Shown one piece after another: positions 1 through 12,412 of a stretch of DNA of 64,000 nucleotides. Origin of the DNA: Tyto alba (taxonomy: Eukaryota > Chordata > Aves > Strigiformes > Tytonidae). Made by a program: the position numbers and the translations under genes. The notes under the pieces are model-generated. The model saw only the letters and a program-made list of their open reading frames with translations. It did not search any database and was not told where the DNA came from. The stretch covers positions 2,793,730 through 2,857,729 of the forward strand of contig NW_024881324.1 in NCBI RefSeq assembly GCF_018691265.1. Direction: 5' to 3'. Numbering within the stretch: position 1 is the stretch's first letter; each line of letters begins with the position of its first letter.

Positions 1-24
1 GCCTGATGCAGTCAGTTGCTTTAA

Positions 25-405
25 TGGAAATCACAGAAATAGAGAATAATTTCGTTTGGAAGACAACTTTAGAGATCATCTAGTCCAACCTTTTGCTTAA
101 AGCAAGACAAACTTCCAAGTTAGGTCATGTCACTCAGCACCTTGATCCACAATCCACCATCTCTCTGAGCACCTATTTCTGTGTTTAACCACTTCTACTG
201 TGATTTTTTTTTTATTTATATCTAGTTGGAATTTCCCTTGCTGAAACTTGTTATCACTGGCACTCATCTTTTGCCTGTGCACCTCCGAGAAGGACCTGAC
301 TTTGTCTGTTCTATAATTCCCTTCCAGGCAGTGGCAGGGAGCAATTAGACTTCCTTTCAGCCTTTTATCTTCAGGGATAAACAAACCCAGCCCTCTCAGA
401 GTCAC
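25..405 (-). mobile_element. CR1 LINE 3' fragment
   Basis: A minus-strand CR1 3' end. The reverse complement encodes the decayed C-terminal reverse-transcriptase tail (GLGLFIPEDKRLKGSLIA, compare the usual LGLFSLEKRRLRGDLI), then the 3' UTR with 'ttggactagatgatct'-like wording and the terminal 'tctatttctgtgattt' decay of the CR1 octamer. It lies in the intron below e21. Confidence 0.8.
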
Positions 406-700
406 AAGTTATGTAAGTTTCTAGCTCTGATGATATTTCACTGTCTGTTTAGATAGTAGCAGATACATTTGTGCTACCAGAATTTAAATTCTGAATTTAG
501 TCAGCAGTTTACAGAACCACATATATAACCACAGTATTTTCTGAAGGACACTGATCATCCTGAAGCATGAATACTCATTATCATCCCTACTCAGAAGGAA
601 TGAAAAGCTAAAACATGCTACATTTACATTTACCATTATCTGTAAAACCAAAGCAAAATAAAAAAAAAAAAGAATCCACTCATCTTTGGAAATGTCTTAC
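406..700 (-). other. COL15A1: Intron below e21
   Basis: AT-rich intronic sequence with an A-tract at about 655-672. I see nothing else in it. Confidence 0.7.
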
Positions 701-736
701 CATTGGTCCCACTGGTCCCACCACTCCAGCTTCACC
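701..736 (-). CDS. COL15A1: COL15A1 e21: collagenous, four triplets
   Basis: A 36-nt phase-0 exon with acceptor tcaacag and donor ATG|GTAAGA. It encodes GEAGVVGPVGPM. It follows e20 across a 111-bp intron, which I see as plain intronic sequence. This is the last exon in the window; the gene continues below position 1. Confidence 0.95.
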
Positions 737-847
737 CTGTTGAGGACAGACACACATGACAAGGAGAACTCCTGAACTATCTAGCAGAGGTGGCTGGTAG
801 CAAGGCCACCAAACATTCTGGAGGAACCCAACACAGTATTAACTCAC

Positions 848-925
848 CTTCTCCCCTTTTCGTCCTAATAATTCAGTTAAAGATCCATCAGCAGCAATGA
901 TAGCTCCTGGTTCTCCCTTTTCACC
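848..925 (-). CDS. COL15A1: COL15A1 e20: helix, interruption, helix
   Basis: A 78-nt phase-0 exon with acceptor aattgcag and donor AAG|GTGAGT. It encodes 26 residues: GEKGEPGAIIAADGSLTELL, then GRKGEK. Two triplets of helix are followed by a hydrophobic/acidic interruption of about 12 residues, and the repeat then resumes. A type XV-like interruption follows GEKGEPGAI in mammals too. Confidence 0.95.
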
Positions 926-2884
926 CTGCAATTATCAAAGTAATTTTGTAGAGTTTACAAAGCAGTTCCCAATGAATCAGGAGAAGTCAAAGCAGCAATG
1001 CTGCTGTTTGAAGCATCACAGATTAGTCACGCTGTAATATCAAACATAAAGTGATATCAACGTGAGTAGGGTGAAACTTGATTCTGGGGGACAAAAGGGC
1101 TGATCTTTCTTAAAATATAATAAAGTACACTAAAAAGATCCTGCTCCTGTAAATCTCTGAGATAAATATCATTTTTTTTAAAAAGACTTTAAATTGGTCT
1201 CAGTGGAGTAACTATGTGAAACATGCTGTGTTCAAAGAGATCTCTGCCAAAGACAGACAGGCTATTGGTGTCTTCTTGTGTACCATCAGCTTAGATAGCG
1301 GTCAGGAAATCCTGCTGGAAAGGTAAAATCTTGATAGAACACTAAGTGTCTTGATTTTACTATCAGTAAAGCATAAATCATTCTCCCTATACGCCTAGCA
1401 TGATGCAGCTTCATTACATTTAATGAAGGCCAGTTCCTAGCATTCAAATTATGACTCTCTGCATTCCGCTTCTTCAAGGGGTAGTTCCTTTGAATAACGA
1501 CAGCACAGCCATGAATCACCAGTCCCCAGTGCCAGCTGGTGGTTCCCACTCTGAATCTTTCAGCTGTAACTTTCCTCCTCCTAGCTCAGGCAGCTTGGTA
1601 CAAGAGCTTTCCTAAGATCTCTAATGGAAGAAATCTGTTCCTTTTACAGGTTCTTAAATATCTGGAGTCTTTGGAGTCTCCCTGAGGATACTTTGGAGGC
1701 TCCCTAAGGCTTGGTTTCACTGACTTTATCTTCTGTGATTTTATGGATCTGAGTTTGCCACAGAAGCATCTCATGATCCTTAAAACAAAATGCTCCTAGG
1801 GATCTGTGCAGCTTCATTGTGGTTCCCAGCTTCATTACTCTTGAGCACAACCTGGTGTCCACACCTCAGAAGCAGCCTAAGAAACATCACTGTTATTGGT
1901 GGGAACAAAATATAACAGCTTCAAAGATTTGAGTTCCTTCTAGTGAGGACAGCAGAAGCCAAAAAAAAAGCCGAAAACAAAAACCCCCAAACAAAAAAAC
2001 CCCACAACCCAACCCAAAAGCCACCCAGTTGGTTTTAAGGTTGAGCTTGATAATTTTATGCACCCTGTAAAAGAACAGGAATCTTTACGACAGGACTGGT
2101 GTTTGTGGCCTGAGATGTTTCATTCTGAGAAATGAAGATGCTGCTCATACACAATCCCATTTCAAACCATAGTTAACCATTTCCAAGCCTTCCTATTGTG
2201 AGAAAGCTACTTGCAAAGAATAAGCAGAAAGTGCTTTTGTTTCACTTTTTGTTATCCCCAAGATTGAAATAACTTAGATGTTCCTCTCTCCTGCTTCCTG
2301 CAGGTGGATGAGAAGGGGAAGAATAACAAAACAACAGCTGCAATATCTACAAAATAACAGAGTCAGTCCTTAGTCACCTCTCAACAGTGTCACAAAATAA
2401 ACACTGTTGTGCAGGAAGAAAAGAAAGGATCCTAAGGAGAGAGCTCCCCAAGTCTTATACTTTCTTTGGGAGTGGAAAACTGCATTCTTCATTCTGTAGG
2501 CAAAGTCCTCTGTGCCAAAGGAGGAGGAAAAGATTAATCCCTTTTTATTTGCCCTTGCGGTTAGGATCCCAGTGTGCCAGCACAGATAATCAACTTGCAA
2601 GAAGAGGTCACCTCATGTTTAATCTTTATGCAAACTAATTCCGATAAGTACATGCTGCACTGCAGAATTTCAACACTGGGGCAGGAATGTTAGCTCTCAG
2701 TAGTATTATATCAAGGTATTTGGTTTAGCACTCTTTCCATTTCCACTTAGTAAATTTTTCACATAAACTTATTAACATCCCAATCCCTAGTAAAATTAGA
2801 ACCATTAAACTTTTCATGTCACTAAGTATTTGTCATGTAACACATTTTGCAGCAATGTACATTTCCCTATGCGTTTTCTCTTAC
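926..2884 (-). other. COL15A1: Intron e19-e20
   Basis: About 2 kb of unique-looking intron. The only notable piece is an A/C-rich low-complexity patch at about 1958-2020. Short open frames on both strands here have no coding character. Confidence 0.7.
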
Positions 2885-2947
2885 CTGTTGTCCTTTGGGT
2901 CCTTGTGATCCAGGCAAACCAGTATCACCCTTTGGTCCCCGAGGGCC
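2885..2947 (-). CDS. COL15A1: COL15A1 e19: collagenous, seven triplets
   Basis: A 63-nt phase-0 exon with acceptor ttgcttag and donor CAG|GTAAGA. It encodes seven perfect triplets, GPRGPKGDTGLPGSQG then PKGQQ. The first 12 residues match the mammalian type XV sequence as I remember it. Confidence 0.96.
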
Positions 2948-4510
2948 CTAAGCAAAAGCAAGTACATGAATCCATGGTGAGATCTGCCAAGAATATGGAG
3001 CTAGGTCCTTCTACTAAGTGTAATTTTAAATAACTGGAAAACTTGAACTTGAATCACTCTGGTTGCAATATAAGAAGTCTTACACGACTGAATTGCTGTC
3101 TGAAGCAAAGTATTCCCTAAAACAAACATCATATAGGGAGAATCTGTTAATAGTACTCCCCTGATGATTATCGCAGTGTAGATGATACACACATTCACAA
3201 AGAGAAATATGCAAACATTAACAAGAGTGGAAATACAGCCTGAAATTATTTTCTCACTACTCTATTCTCACCCTCCAGGATCATTCAGCCAGACTGATTT
3301 TCAACAGAATTTCTAAAGGTATATTTTTAACAGTACTTTAAAAAAAATGGTTTTATCTGAAATAAAGATTGTGTATTTGAAAATGAGATAATTTCTCTAT
3401 CTGTTCTGTGGTGAAAGCATGCTGCTCAGATCACATTTTGGTTTACAATCTTCTATTCTAACTGCATTCAGAAGCATTTTTTTTTACCCACCAATAACTA
3501 AATTCAAGTCTACATGATTGCTACATTAGTGAAGAGCTAAAGAAAAGACCTGAGCTGAAAACAAGAATGGTATTTTCAAGCCTGTAGAAATTCTGTAAAT
3601 GACAGAGACACTAAGAATTCATTATATCACTTTGTAAAGATTATCAGCTCTTTTTCAAATGAAAAGTGTTTTTAAGGAGTTTCTTTCCCCTTTCTTTGGC
3701 TTCCTATGCAGTCCACAAAACCCAGGACTTAATAAACAACCTTCTCTAGAATTTTGGGCAATTTGCCAGCATTTTGTCAACATCATTTTTCAGCTTTCCT
3801 AGTTTTCTCCTTAGTTATTCTCAGGCAATAAGCAAAGGATCCTGAGACCATATGCATGCATCTGAACTGTAAAACAAGCATAACAAAGGAAAATAATTAT
3901 AGCACATTATGTAGGATAGAAATATAATAGTATAAACAATACTAAATGAAGTCACAAGCCAGATAATGTTTATATAGTGTGGCAGTCTGAGCACAATAGG
4001 TCAGTAGCATAGTATAAGACACATTTTGATACTATGGCTGTGCAATGCTTTCATGGTGGCACTGCTATGTTATTATAAAAAAAATAAGAAATGTTTCCCA
4101 AAGGATAAAATAAAAAGGGTACACCTCATAAGGCTTTACTGTACTCTGTAGTGGTGACAGAAAAAGTCCAAAGAATAATACAATTACATAATGCACATGA
4201 AGATAACTTTTAGAAGTCCATTTGCTCCATTTGTTTCTCCTGGCATGGGTCTTTTTCTTAGATAGTAATTTTTCATCACAGTCAATTACATTTAGATTTA
4301 AACTACAGAATTGTTTCTGTGATAAGCAGAAATATGAGATGTGCATGTCACAGTATACTTAATTTCTACCATATCTGTTGATTCCATAAAGACCTAGTCT
4401 CTCATATGAAAATTTCTTAGACTTTGTGTAAATTCTGTACAATATACATTTTAAAATTATTAAACTATATTGAAAAATATGTACTTAAATCCAAGGAACA
4501 TAATACTTAC
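2948..4510 (-). other. COL15A1: Intron e18-e19
   Basis: About 1.6 kb of AT-rich intron. I see no repeat family or gene in it. Confidence 0.7.
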
Positions 4511-4546
4511 AGGAAATCCTGGTAGACCTGGCTTGCCATCTGGCCC
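4511..4546 (-). CDS. COL15A1: COL15A1 e18: collagenous, four triplets
   Basis: A 36-nt phase-0 exon with acceptor attttgcag and donor CCT|GTAAGT. It encodes GPDGKPGLPGFP, nearly identical to the segment I recall in mammalian COL15A1. It is one of the main reasons for choosing type XV. Confidence 0.96.
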
Positions 4547-5129
4547 CTGCAAAATGCAAAAACCTCCTTAAAAACACATATTACAGACTTGCAAAACAGA
4601 GTATGCATTTTCCATGTATTGTGTATTTTGTGAATATTAACTGATCTGAAACTGGATTAAGAATTTCACATCCGTTGTTTTATCATGAAATTTCCAGCTT
4701 TTAGTCCACAACTATAATTGTTGTGTGACTAAACTCAGACACAGAACTAGCATTCCTAGTTGCAGTCTCAAGCAGAACTGAGCAAAACGCTTTAACCCAA
4801 CACTTTATGACTTTAAAAACAAGAACAGAGAAAAACCGAAAGAAATGCTACATAAATTTCGGTCTCTGTTTCTGCATCAGTTCCACATTTCTATCATTCT
4901 GATCATATAGCTCAGCTTCAGCGCTAAGCCAATTCCTGTTGTTCATACAAATGTGTAAAAGCAATTAATTCACACAGAATTCAGTTCTGCCCTGAGGTAC
5001 TTCCACAGAGCTTAGTGCTGAAGGTAGCAGGAACAGAATTCTAAAGCACAGGAAACTCAGCTCTAGCTGATAATTAAAACACTGAAGAAAGAGCAAACAT
5101 GAAGATTTAGTAAAGCAGCATATACTCAC
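4547..5129 (-). other. COL15A1: Intron e17-e18
   Basis: Short AT-rich intron. I see nothing in it. Confidence 0.7.
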
Positions 5130-5195
5130 TGGAGGCCCAAGCAGTCCTTTAATTCCAGTAAAGTTAAAAATTCCATCTGTATCATTGAGTAGTAG
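5130..5195 (-). CDS. COL15A1: COL15A1 e17: N-glycosylated interruption
   Basis: A 66-nt phase-0 exon with acceptor cttttttag and donor CCA|GTGAGT. It encodes LLLNDTDGIFNFTGIKG followed by LLGPP. NDT and NFT are two N-glycosylation sequons seven residues apart. As I recall, the mammalian COL15A1 interruption at this place also has two sequons. The exon ends where the next Gly-X-Y domain begins. It is separated from e16 by an intron of about 6 kb. Confidence 0.93.
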
Positions 5196-5902
5196 CTAAA
5201 AAAGTGGTTAAGGAACAGGTTATTTCAGATACCAAATTCATTATCTAGGGCACACATATATTTTTAGAAATGTATAGACAGTTAAAGCATCCTTTTGTAA
5301 CTATGGGGAGAAAAACACAAATAAGGCCATGGAAAAGGCTCTCTATTAATTTTTGTTGTACATATGGAGTAACAAAACCTGGCATTTGTCTTATGGTTCT
5401 TTTATGTTTTATGGTTGTTTTATGTAAGGATCTCAGAATGCTTTCAAAACTTTAACTGACTCTCATTTTTAATTTGGAGATTATGACACCGAATGTTGCA
5501 GCCTGAAGTCACTTCTCCTCAGTAAAGCAAAGCTCAAACTGACGGTTTTATAGTCCAGTATGTCACTGGTGTTCTAAGATGGTGAATCGGTCTGAGCACA
5601 CTCATCCTGTTGTAGAGCTGAAGTTATAATTGTATTCTGGAGATGTCTGCATCACACCACGCAGTGCCGTGCAGTGATTCCTGAGTCAGCCCTAGCCGTG
5701 CTGCTGTATCTGCAATCAGAAAAAACGGCTTTGATTCCCAGCACAGCATAGTGACTTGGACAGGAGCAGCACCTAAGCTAATCAGCTCCGAGTCTCAAAT
5801 GGCCTGAACAGAGCCGTGTAATAGCAATGCTGTTACACTGATTCCTGTCCTGGAATTAGTGAGCTCAGCATTAGCTCGGGCATTTCTGCATAATTTGATG
5901 AC

Positions 5903-6575
5903 AGAATCAGAATAATGAATGTGGACAGGAACTTTTGGACATAATCTGGTCCAACCCCCTCCTCCATGCAGGTCTAGTTGGATCAGGTCTCTCAGCGACT
6001 TGTCCAGTTAAGTCTCGAACATCTCTGAGGGTGGAAATACCACGACTGTTCTGGGCAACTGGTTACAGTATTTGAGCATTGTCAGCATAAGAAGTTTTTG
6101 CTTAAATCTAATTGGCATTTCCCATGTTCCAGCTTGTCTCTGCCACATCTTATAATGCTGTCACACACCTCCAAGAAGAGGTTTCCTCCATCTTCACTGT
6201 ATCCTCTGATCAGGTAGTTGTACACAGGAACAAAGTCTCTCCTTAGCCTTCTTTCCTCCAGGCTGAGCAGACCCAGTTCTCTCCATGCTCCAGTCCCCTG
6301 ACCACCTTGGCAGCCCTGCGCGCCCTCTGCTCCATCATGCCAGTACTGTTCCTGTGCTGGGATCTCACAGTTGGACACGGTACTCCAAAAGCAGTCTCAC
6401 GAATGCCAATCACAGGTCTCTGAGTCCATCAGCTAAGCCAATTTTCCACCTATTTTATCATCCGCTTTTCCACTTCATAGGCCATTGGTTTGGTGATAGC
6501 AATCATTTTGGTCAGGAATGAATTGCCATTAGTAAATCCACGTCAGCTGCTCCCAACCAGATTCCTATCCCGATG
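5903..6575 (-). mobile_element. CR1 LINE fragment, minus strand
   Basis: On the reverse complement this reads the end of CR1 ORF2: first a region like the RT block leading to 'tggacaca(g)tactccag', then WRELGLLSLEERRLRRDFVPVYNYL, shown here only as the hallmark 'LLSLEERRLRRD'. It continues into the 3' UTR and 'tctggtccaacc' seen on the plus strand. It is decayed, with frameshifts. Confidence 0.82.
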
Positions 6576-7140
6576 TTATGATTAGGCTTACGTTTTGGTT
6601 TCATTTTGGTTTCAGATTGCTAACTTGCTGGTTTAAATAGGTGTTCCCGATAATATACCATATAGTCATACATTACAATTAAGGACAGACAATATGTAAG
6701 TGCTTGCTCCACATAAATGTTGTAGGTGGAAAGAAATCCTTACTCAGTTTTTGTCATTTTTTACATTTCTTTCACTATAACATTCCCATTGATTGTGTGA
6801 CAGTTTAGATTTGTTTTGGATTCAGAAATATGTACTGAATCTCCTTAGAGGCTTGAACTAGTCCACTCGTTTAGCAGGCAAGCCACGCCATCCATTTCAA
6901 TACAAGGCTCTGTGTGCAGCAGTATAGTCTCATTCAATGTAATGAAAATCTTCTGAATTTCACAAGGCCAGGGCAGGGCACACCTTCAGGTGCCCGGGAT
7001 TCACTTAGCACATGAACAAGCATGTTGTCACTGAGATATTGTGAAATCTGAATTCCTCTTCTGCTTGTAACCATGTGCAGATCAATGCATCCAGATTGCA
7101 ATATTTTGCAGCTTTTGTCATGAATACAGTATATAGGAAC

Positions 7141-7230
7141 AAAGTTTGGAGGGACCCCTTCTTTGGGCAGGAGGTTTGACCATATGGCTTCCAGAGGTCA
7201 CTTCCAATTGTCTTATGAGTCTCTGAATAC
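7141..7230 (+). mobile_element. CR1 3' end scrap
   Basis: Plus-strand wording 'gaggtttgaccatatggcttccagaggtcacttccaa' is a decayed copy of the CR1 3' UTR ending (ttggactagatgacctccagaggtc). Only about 90 bp remain. Confidence 0.55.
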
Positions 7231-7296
7231 TATTTTTCTAATCTGGATTGTGAAGCAGGACACAAAAGAGGACAGACCTGCTTGGTCACATCACCC

Positions 7297-7320
7297 TCCT
7301 ATCCTGTCCTGTCCTGTCCT
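7297..7320. repeat. (TCCTG)n short microsatellite
   Basis: About four to five tandem copies of the pentamer tcctg. Confidence 0.7.
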
Positions 7321-10204
7321 AGCCTTTGTTGTCTGAACACAGCAGTGTATGGTCAACTTTCTGCACTTTGAGGTGATGTTGGCAACATGATTCTTGCAGC
7401 TAAAGCTTGTTAGTATTACCGGGTGCTGCTCCCTGCTCCCTGTCCTCATGTTCTACAAAAAACACTGGAAAACTGTCAAATAAAAGGATGGCTTAAGTCC
7501 TGCAGGCAGCACTCCATCTCCCAGCCTGCATGAGCTCTCTGCTGCATTGCTCCAGGGTTAGCACAATGCTGTTGGTCCCACTGTATTCCCAGCTCTATAT
7601 GGCCCAGAAAGGGAATGGGACATGAACTGTTACATTAATGACAATAATAAAAGGGTCTTGCTGCTGTAATTGTTCTGCTTTATCTACAGCTGGTGGCAGA
7701 AATCCAGGAGCTCTGGGTTTACACTGTCTTTTCATTGTGGAATTACTCAGCATTCATTCTTTTGGGGCTCTGTCCAAAATGTATTGAAGTCAGTGGAAAG
7801 AATTCCAAAGGCTTTGCTGAGCTTGGGATCAGGCACTTTGTATATTTCATAAATAGAGTTTAGCTGCAAATGGAAATTGTGGTTGGAAGTCATAAAGCTG
7901 TACAAAGTGCTGAGGAAGATCTGAAAGGAGAGGGTACAAGGATGATGAATAGAGAAAAAGACTGCACTCTTCAAAACCTGCTCCAGATATATAGTTATTT
8001 ATCTTCCTTTCTGGGTGTGCAAGCAGCTTCAATAGCAACAATCCAGCAGTGTAACTTTTCAACAGATCGAATCAGTTCAGAAAGTGCTGACTACAAAGTA
8101 AGGACGACATCAGTTTTCATATTTTCTTCACTGTTATGAAGAGTCAGAAACAGTAGTTTCTAGCATGATCATCTGGGCTGGGTTCTAAATAAAACAGCTT
8201 TGTACCCAAATGGCATAAATATGCCGTTATTAGAATTACAGAAAGAACATAAGGAACACAAAATCTTTTGACATTTGCTTTACACTCCCAACATTAACCT
8301 TTCTCTAGGCCTTTCATTCAGTTCTTGTACCTAAGCTATGGGTGAATAATGGCAGCAACAGATAATTGTTTAAAAGTTTTAAATTTAAATCCAATAAAAT
8401 TTCTCTATTCAAAATTATTTCTGTACTGTACCCAACTAAATTGGAGTGATAAAGTCAAAGCAGCAATTAATATGGTTTCCTGGATATCATGATTCCATGC
8501 ATGAAAATGAACTGAGTATCAGAGATTACGTCCCAAAAGAGCAAAATAACCACTATAGGGTGAGGAATATTGATTTAAGAATTTTGGAATATCAAACATC
8601 AGCAAACTGAGGGACACTGATTTTTAAACAGGGCAGTTCAGAGCATATTTCCTGACTGACTGCAGGAGGCAACACTGGAGGTGGAAAGGACTGCAAGCCT
8701 CTGAGACCCACGGTGTTGGTAGGTACTGCAGAAGCCTGGAAACAGCTAGGTTCCGCTGCAGACCTCAGTTTCATCTTACTATGTCTTTAAAAAGTGTTAA
8801 AAGTGGTTCCTGAAGGAATCAAATCCCCTCAGTTCACGTAGGGACCAGGTTAAATGAGGAGGAAACCAAGGTCCACTTTCAGTGCAGGTCAATCAATGTG
8901 CTGTTGGCCAGATACTGGTGCAGCCTGGCCCTGAGCCACAGCTGTCTACGTCAGATCTTAACAATTCAACAAGACGGAAACTGCACCGGCTCTTTAATTT
9001 GTTTGATTTTGATCAAGTAACATAAACTGTGTTTAGTTGTAGCCACACAGCCCTTCATAAGAAAACTTCCTTCCAACTCTGAAAGATCAGTCCACTGGAT
9101 TTCCACTAGCCCATTTCCATATTGTTGTCTTTGGCTACACAATGGTTAAATGAGTGAACCAACAGACCCTGACCCAGGGAGTGATCTCTCTAACTGCTCT
9201 GTGGTTCCCTTAGATCACTTAATTGATCTCTGTTGCTCTACTCATGTCAAGCCAATATCCACATTACAACAGTTGGTACTGGTATTTATTCTAATTCTGT
9301 AATTCCAACTGCAGTTGATAGTAATTATTTCCATATCTGAAGCTAACTACAGAAGATGAGACAACGAGTCAATAAAATGTATTTGGATAATTTAATCTTC
9401 TATCTCAGCACATGTATAGTAATCAAAGGTCCTGTTCTTACAGAAACATTTGTGAGATAGGAAGAACTCGGTCATACATAGTGACGTATACTTACACCCA
9501 CGCACACACGTTTAATTAATTGTATCAAAATCCTGCATTCCAAATTCTCAGAGAAATCATTTGATTAACAATATAGAGAAATTGAAGCATATGAGGATAG
9601 ATGTTCTTACTGTACCCCTGTTTGAATACCTGTTTGCCCAAATGTACATAAAGGCACCTATACTATGCATCCTACTTTGTAAGAGAGCTTTTTTCTTCAA
9701 CTTCAAGGCATTTAGAGAAGGAAATGGGTTTCTGTATGGGTTTGTAATACACCTAATGCAGTACAGCTTCTACCAGGGTCTATACATTTCTGTAATGCAC
9801 AGTAAAGGCAGTTCAGGCAGAAGTTCTGGAGAATTCAGAGGATGCATGCTAGGTTTCTTCAGACATTACGCATTAGGTAGACATATGGACAGCGACTATC
9901 ACAACGTGTAGGGAGCCATGCAACCTCCAGCAAACCAGTGTCATTTGTTTGCTATGTCATCTTCAATAATCTTTTTACATTTCTTATACATACTGTCCTT
10001 CCCCTGAGGAGCAACACACTCAGGTTTATTATTACTGCAGAACTGTTTAGTCACTGATAAGAGTTAAGGTCCTGCAGTGACACCGTAGCAGGGCTGTGAG
10101 AAAGAACATGAATTTTACATCAGCGTTTCTTCCACAGCTATTGAGGAATTTCCAGGAAACTCCAACAGAAACATGATAAAGTGTAGAGCTGGTGACAGTC
10201 CCAC

Positions 10205-10275
10205 TTCAAACAGGGCTTTGAACCAGATGATCTTCAGACACCCCTTCCAAACATTTCTGTGAATCTATAATTCTG
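10205..10275 (+). mobile_element. CR1 3' end scrap
   Basis: 'ggctttgaaccagatgatctt', 'cccttccaaac' and 'gtgaatctataattct' follow the CR1 3' UTR and octamer tail on the plus strand, degraded. Confidence 0.6.
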
Positions 10276-11268
10276 CTCATCCAAGATCCTGGGTTGATAC
10301 CCAGTAAATTCAGTAAAAAAACCCAGCTCTTTTGGGACTGGTTATGTGGGCTAAGGGATGTCAACTTATGCTATATTTACTATCAGTAGCAAAAACCCAA
10401 GTGAAAGCGTAGTTGTTTCAGTCAGCAAAAAATGTTATGTGTAGCGCAGCTTTATGATAACATTGGTGACCAGCTCTCCCTAATAAGATTTCTCAGCTGG
10501 GCATTTTCCCTTCTTGCAATCACAAATCACTTCTTACTGCCGTTACATGCATTTCTATGGGCGAGTCTGGCTCTTTTAGGCACCTTCAGCTCTCAGAAGT
10601 GAAGAATTTCCTTTAGCCACTCACAGCTTCTCCAGTTCTTAATGTCATATCAAGCCAACTACAAAAATTTTTGTTGTCAGTTTGAAATGGGATTCATCCT
10701 AATCTCTAGCCTTCACTACTGCTAACTAGTATTGTTTTTGCAAAGGCTTTTACACAAAGCAAAACTGACTGAAAATATACATGCAGCTAAAGGATAATGG
10801 ACAGTTTTTATGAGCATTTAACCCTTTGGTACTTTTGTCTGTTGCTTCCACAACAGTCAGTGCTCTGGTTTGTATAGTGGCTGCCTGTCAGAAAACACAA
10901 CGTTTCTCTCTCCAACATACTGCTGTGTCTCAGGTGCTTTGCTCTGTTAAACATTCCCAGTTTTGTGTTTCTCTGTTGATTTTTATTTGATGTTCACAAC
11001 CCCTGCAGAATGACCTGGAGAGTTTGCAAGAAGCTCTCAATATGACCCCATAATTCTTGTATGTAAGTTTTTCACCCACTTTCCTTCCTATTTCATCTTT
11101 TCAAAACAAACCCATTTGATATAGAGACATGCTGAGGTTTTTTTTTGTTTTGAGGAGTAGATTTATGACCTCAAAGTCAACAGCAGAATTGCCAGATTGT
11201 TAACTGCTTGTGCCCTCTTCTCTACAAGATGAGTTACAGAGACTTTAGTGCTTGACAGACATGCTTAC

Positions 11269-11352
11269 CTCAGGTATTGCTATGATTGGTCCTGGTGGTC
11301 CTGGTGGTCCAGGCGGTCCCACGATACCATTCCCGTCCTGCCCTGGTTCACC
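11269..11352 (-). CDS. COL15A1: COL15A1 e16: end of third collagenous domain
   Basis: An 84-nt phase-0 exon with acceptor ttgaaatag and donor GAG|GTAAGC. It encodes 28 residues: GEPGQDGNGIVGPPGPPG, GPPGP, then the hydrophobic tail IIAIPE. GQD-GN-GIV is a one-residue register slip. The tail starts the interruption completed by e17. Confidence 0.95.
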
Positions 11353-11445
11353 CTATTTCAAAAGCATTACGGGTGGAAAACCCATTTACTAAGTACTACA
11401 TTTCACATAGATTTCTCACAAAGAATGAAATCCACATAATCTCAC

Positions 11446-11481
11446 CTGAGGTCCTGGGTCACCCTTCTCCCCTTTTGGACC
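11446..11481 (-). CDS. COL15A1: COL15A1 e15: collagenous, four triplets
   Basis: A 36-nt phase-0 exon with acceptor acatgcag and donor CAG|GTGAGA. It encodes GPKGEKGDPGPQ. It is separated from e16 by only a 93-bp intron. Confidence 0.95.
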
Positions 11482-12349
11482 CTGCATGTGATAGAAAAAA
11501 TTAACATAAGTGATTTAAAAGGAAAAATTGTGAAAATGTGCTTTCTCTGGCTTCACCAAAGCACAACAGTAAAATGCATGTACAGAATGGTGAATCCCCA
11601 GCTCTCTCAAAACACAGATGGTTTCAACTAAGACCCTCTGAGGATTTGATGTTGAAAAGTTCTCCCCAGAGTTCACAGATGACTAGAAACACATGAGCAC
11701 ACAACATTTCATTAGTGGGGGATTAATTCAACAAGCCTTTCTTTCACTGCACTGAAATCAGCCATGCCTGGCTGCTCCTTCCTTTTTCACCATTAACCAC
11801 CCCAGTTGTGCCCAGGATTTCCCAGTGGGCTGGGCAGGGGCGCACAGCTGAGCTAAACAGCCACATTTCAGGCAGGTATTTCTATGTTTGATCAGCCTCT
11901 TGATACAACTCACTGTGCTGGAGATGCAGACAGCTTGTCTGGCACGAGTGAGAGGAAGGTGGCAGGGGATGAGCAGCAGGACTTCCCAGCTACAGATCTC
12001 TGTAATCCTCATGGCTCTTAAGTGTGAGAAATAAATTAAAATCACCTATGAGCCTGTTGGCTTCTCTCTAATTAAAAGCAGAAGTGATTTCTGAATAATT
12101 AAAACAAAAAGGGGCATTGAAGAATCAGAACTAGCCTCTGGAGACGCCTGTATCACTCCTGACTGATGAGGGCGGCGAGAGCAAGATGCTCTGCTCACTG
12201 TGTTCGGTGTCTGGGGGAACAGCTCCAGGTTCAACAGGACAAACCCAGGCCCAGCTCTCCACACACTTCTAGCAAGTGCTGTTGGGGCTCCTGCTGATCC
12301 TTCAGGCAGAGGTTTGGGAGCCAGTGCACGTTAGGTAATGACTACTCAC
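11482..12349 (-). other. COL15A1: Intron e14-e15
   Basis: About 870 bp. A moderately GC-richer patch lies at about 11760-12250. I do not recognise it. Nothing else is seen. Confidence 0.65.
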
Positions 12350-12412
12350 CACGTCTCCGGGATGTCCAGCGATGCCAGGAAAGCCTGGTTTTCCATCTGT
12401 ACCCGGCATTCC
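12350..12412 (-). CDS. COL15A1: COL15A1 e14: collagenous, seven triplets
   Basis: A 63-nt phase-0 exon with acceptor cgtggcag and donor GTG|GTGAGT. It encodes seven perfect triplets, GMPGTDGKPGFPGIAGHPG then DV. It lies within the third collagenous domain. Confidence 0.95.

Larger units (their letters stand above)
5196..11268 (-). other. COL15A1: Intron e16-e17
   Basis: About 6 kb of intron. It contains a CR1 fragment at about 5903-6575 and CR1 3' scraps at about 7141-7230 and 10205-10275, plus a short (TCCTG)n run at 7297-7320. The rest shows no recognisable feature. Confidence 0.7.
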
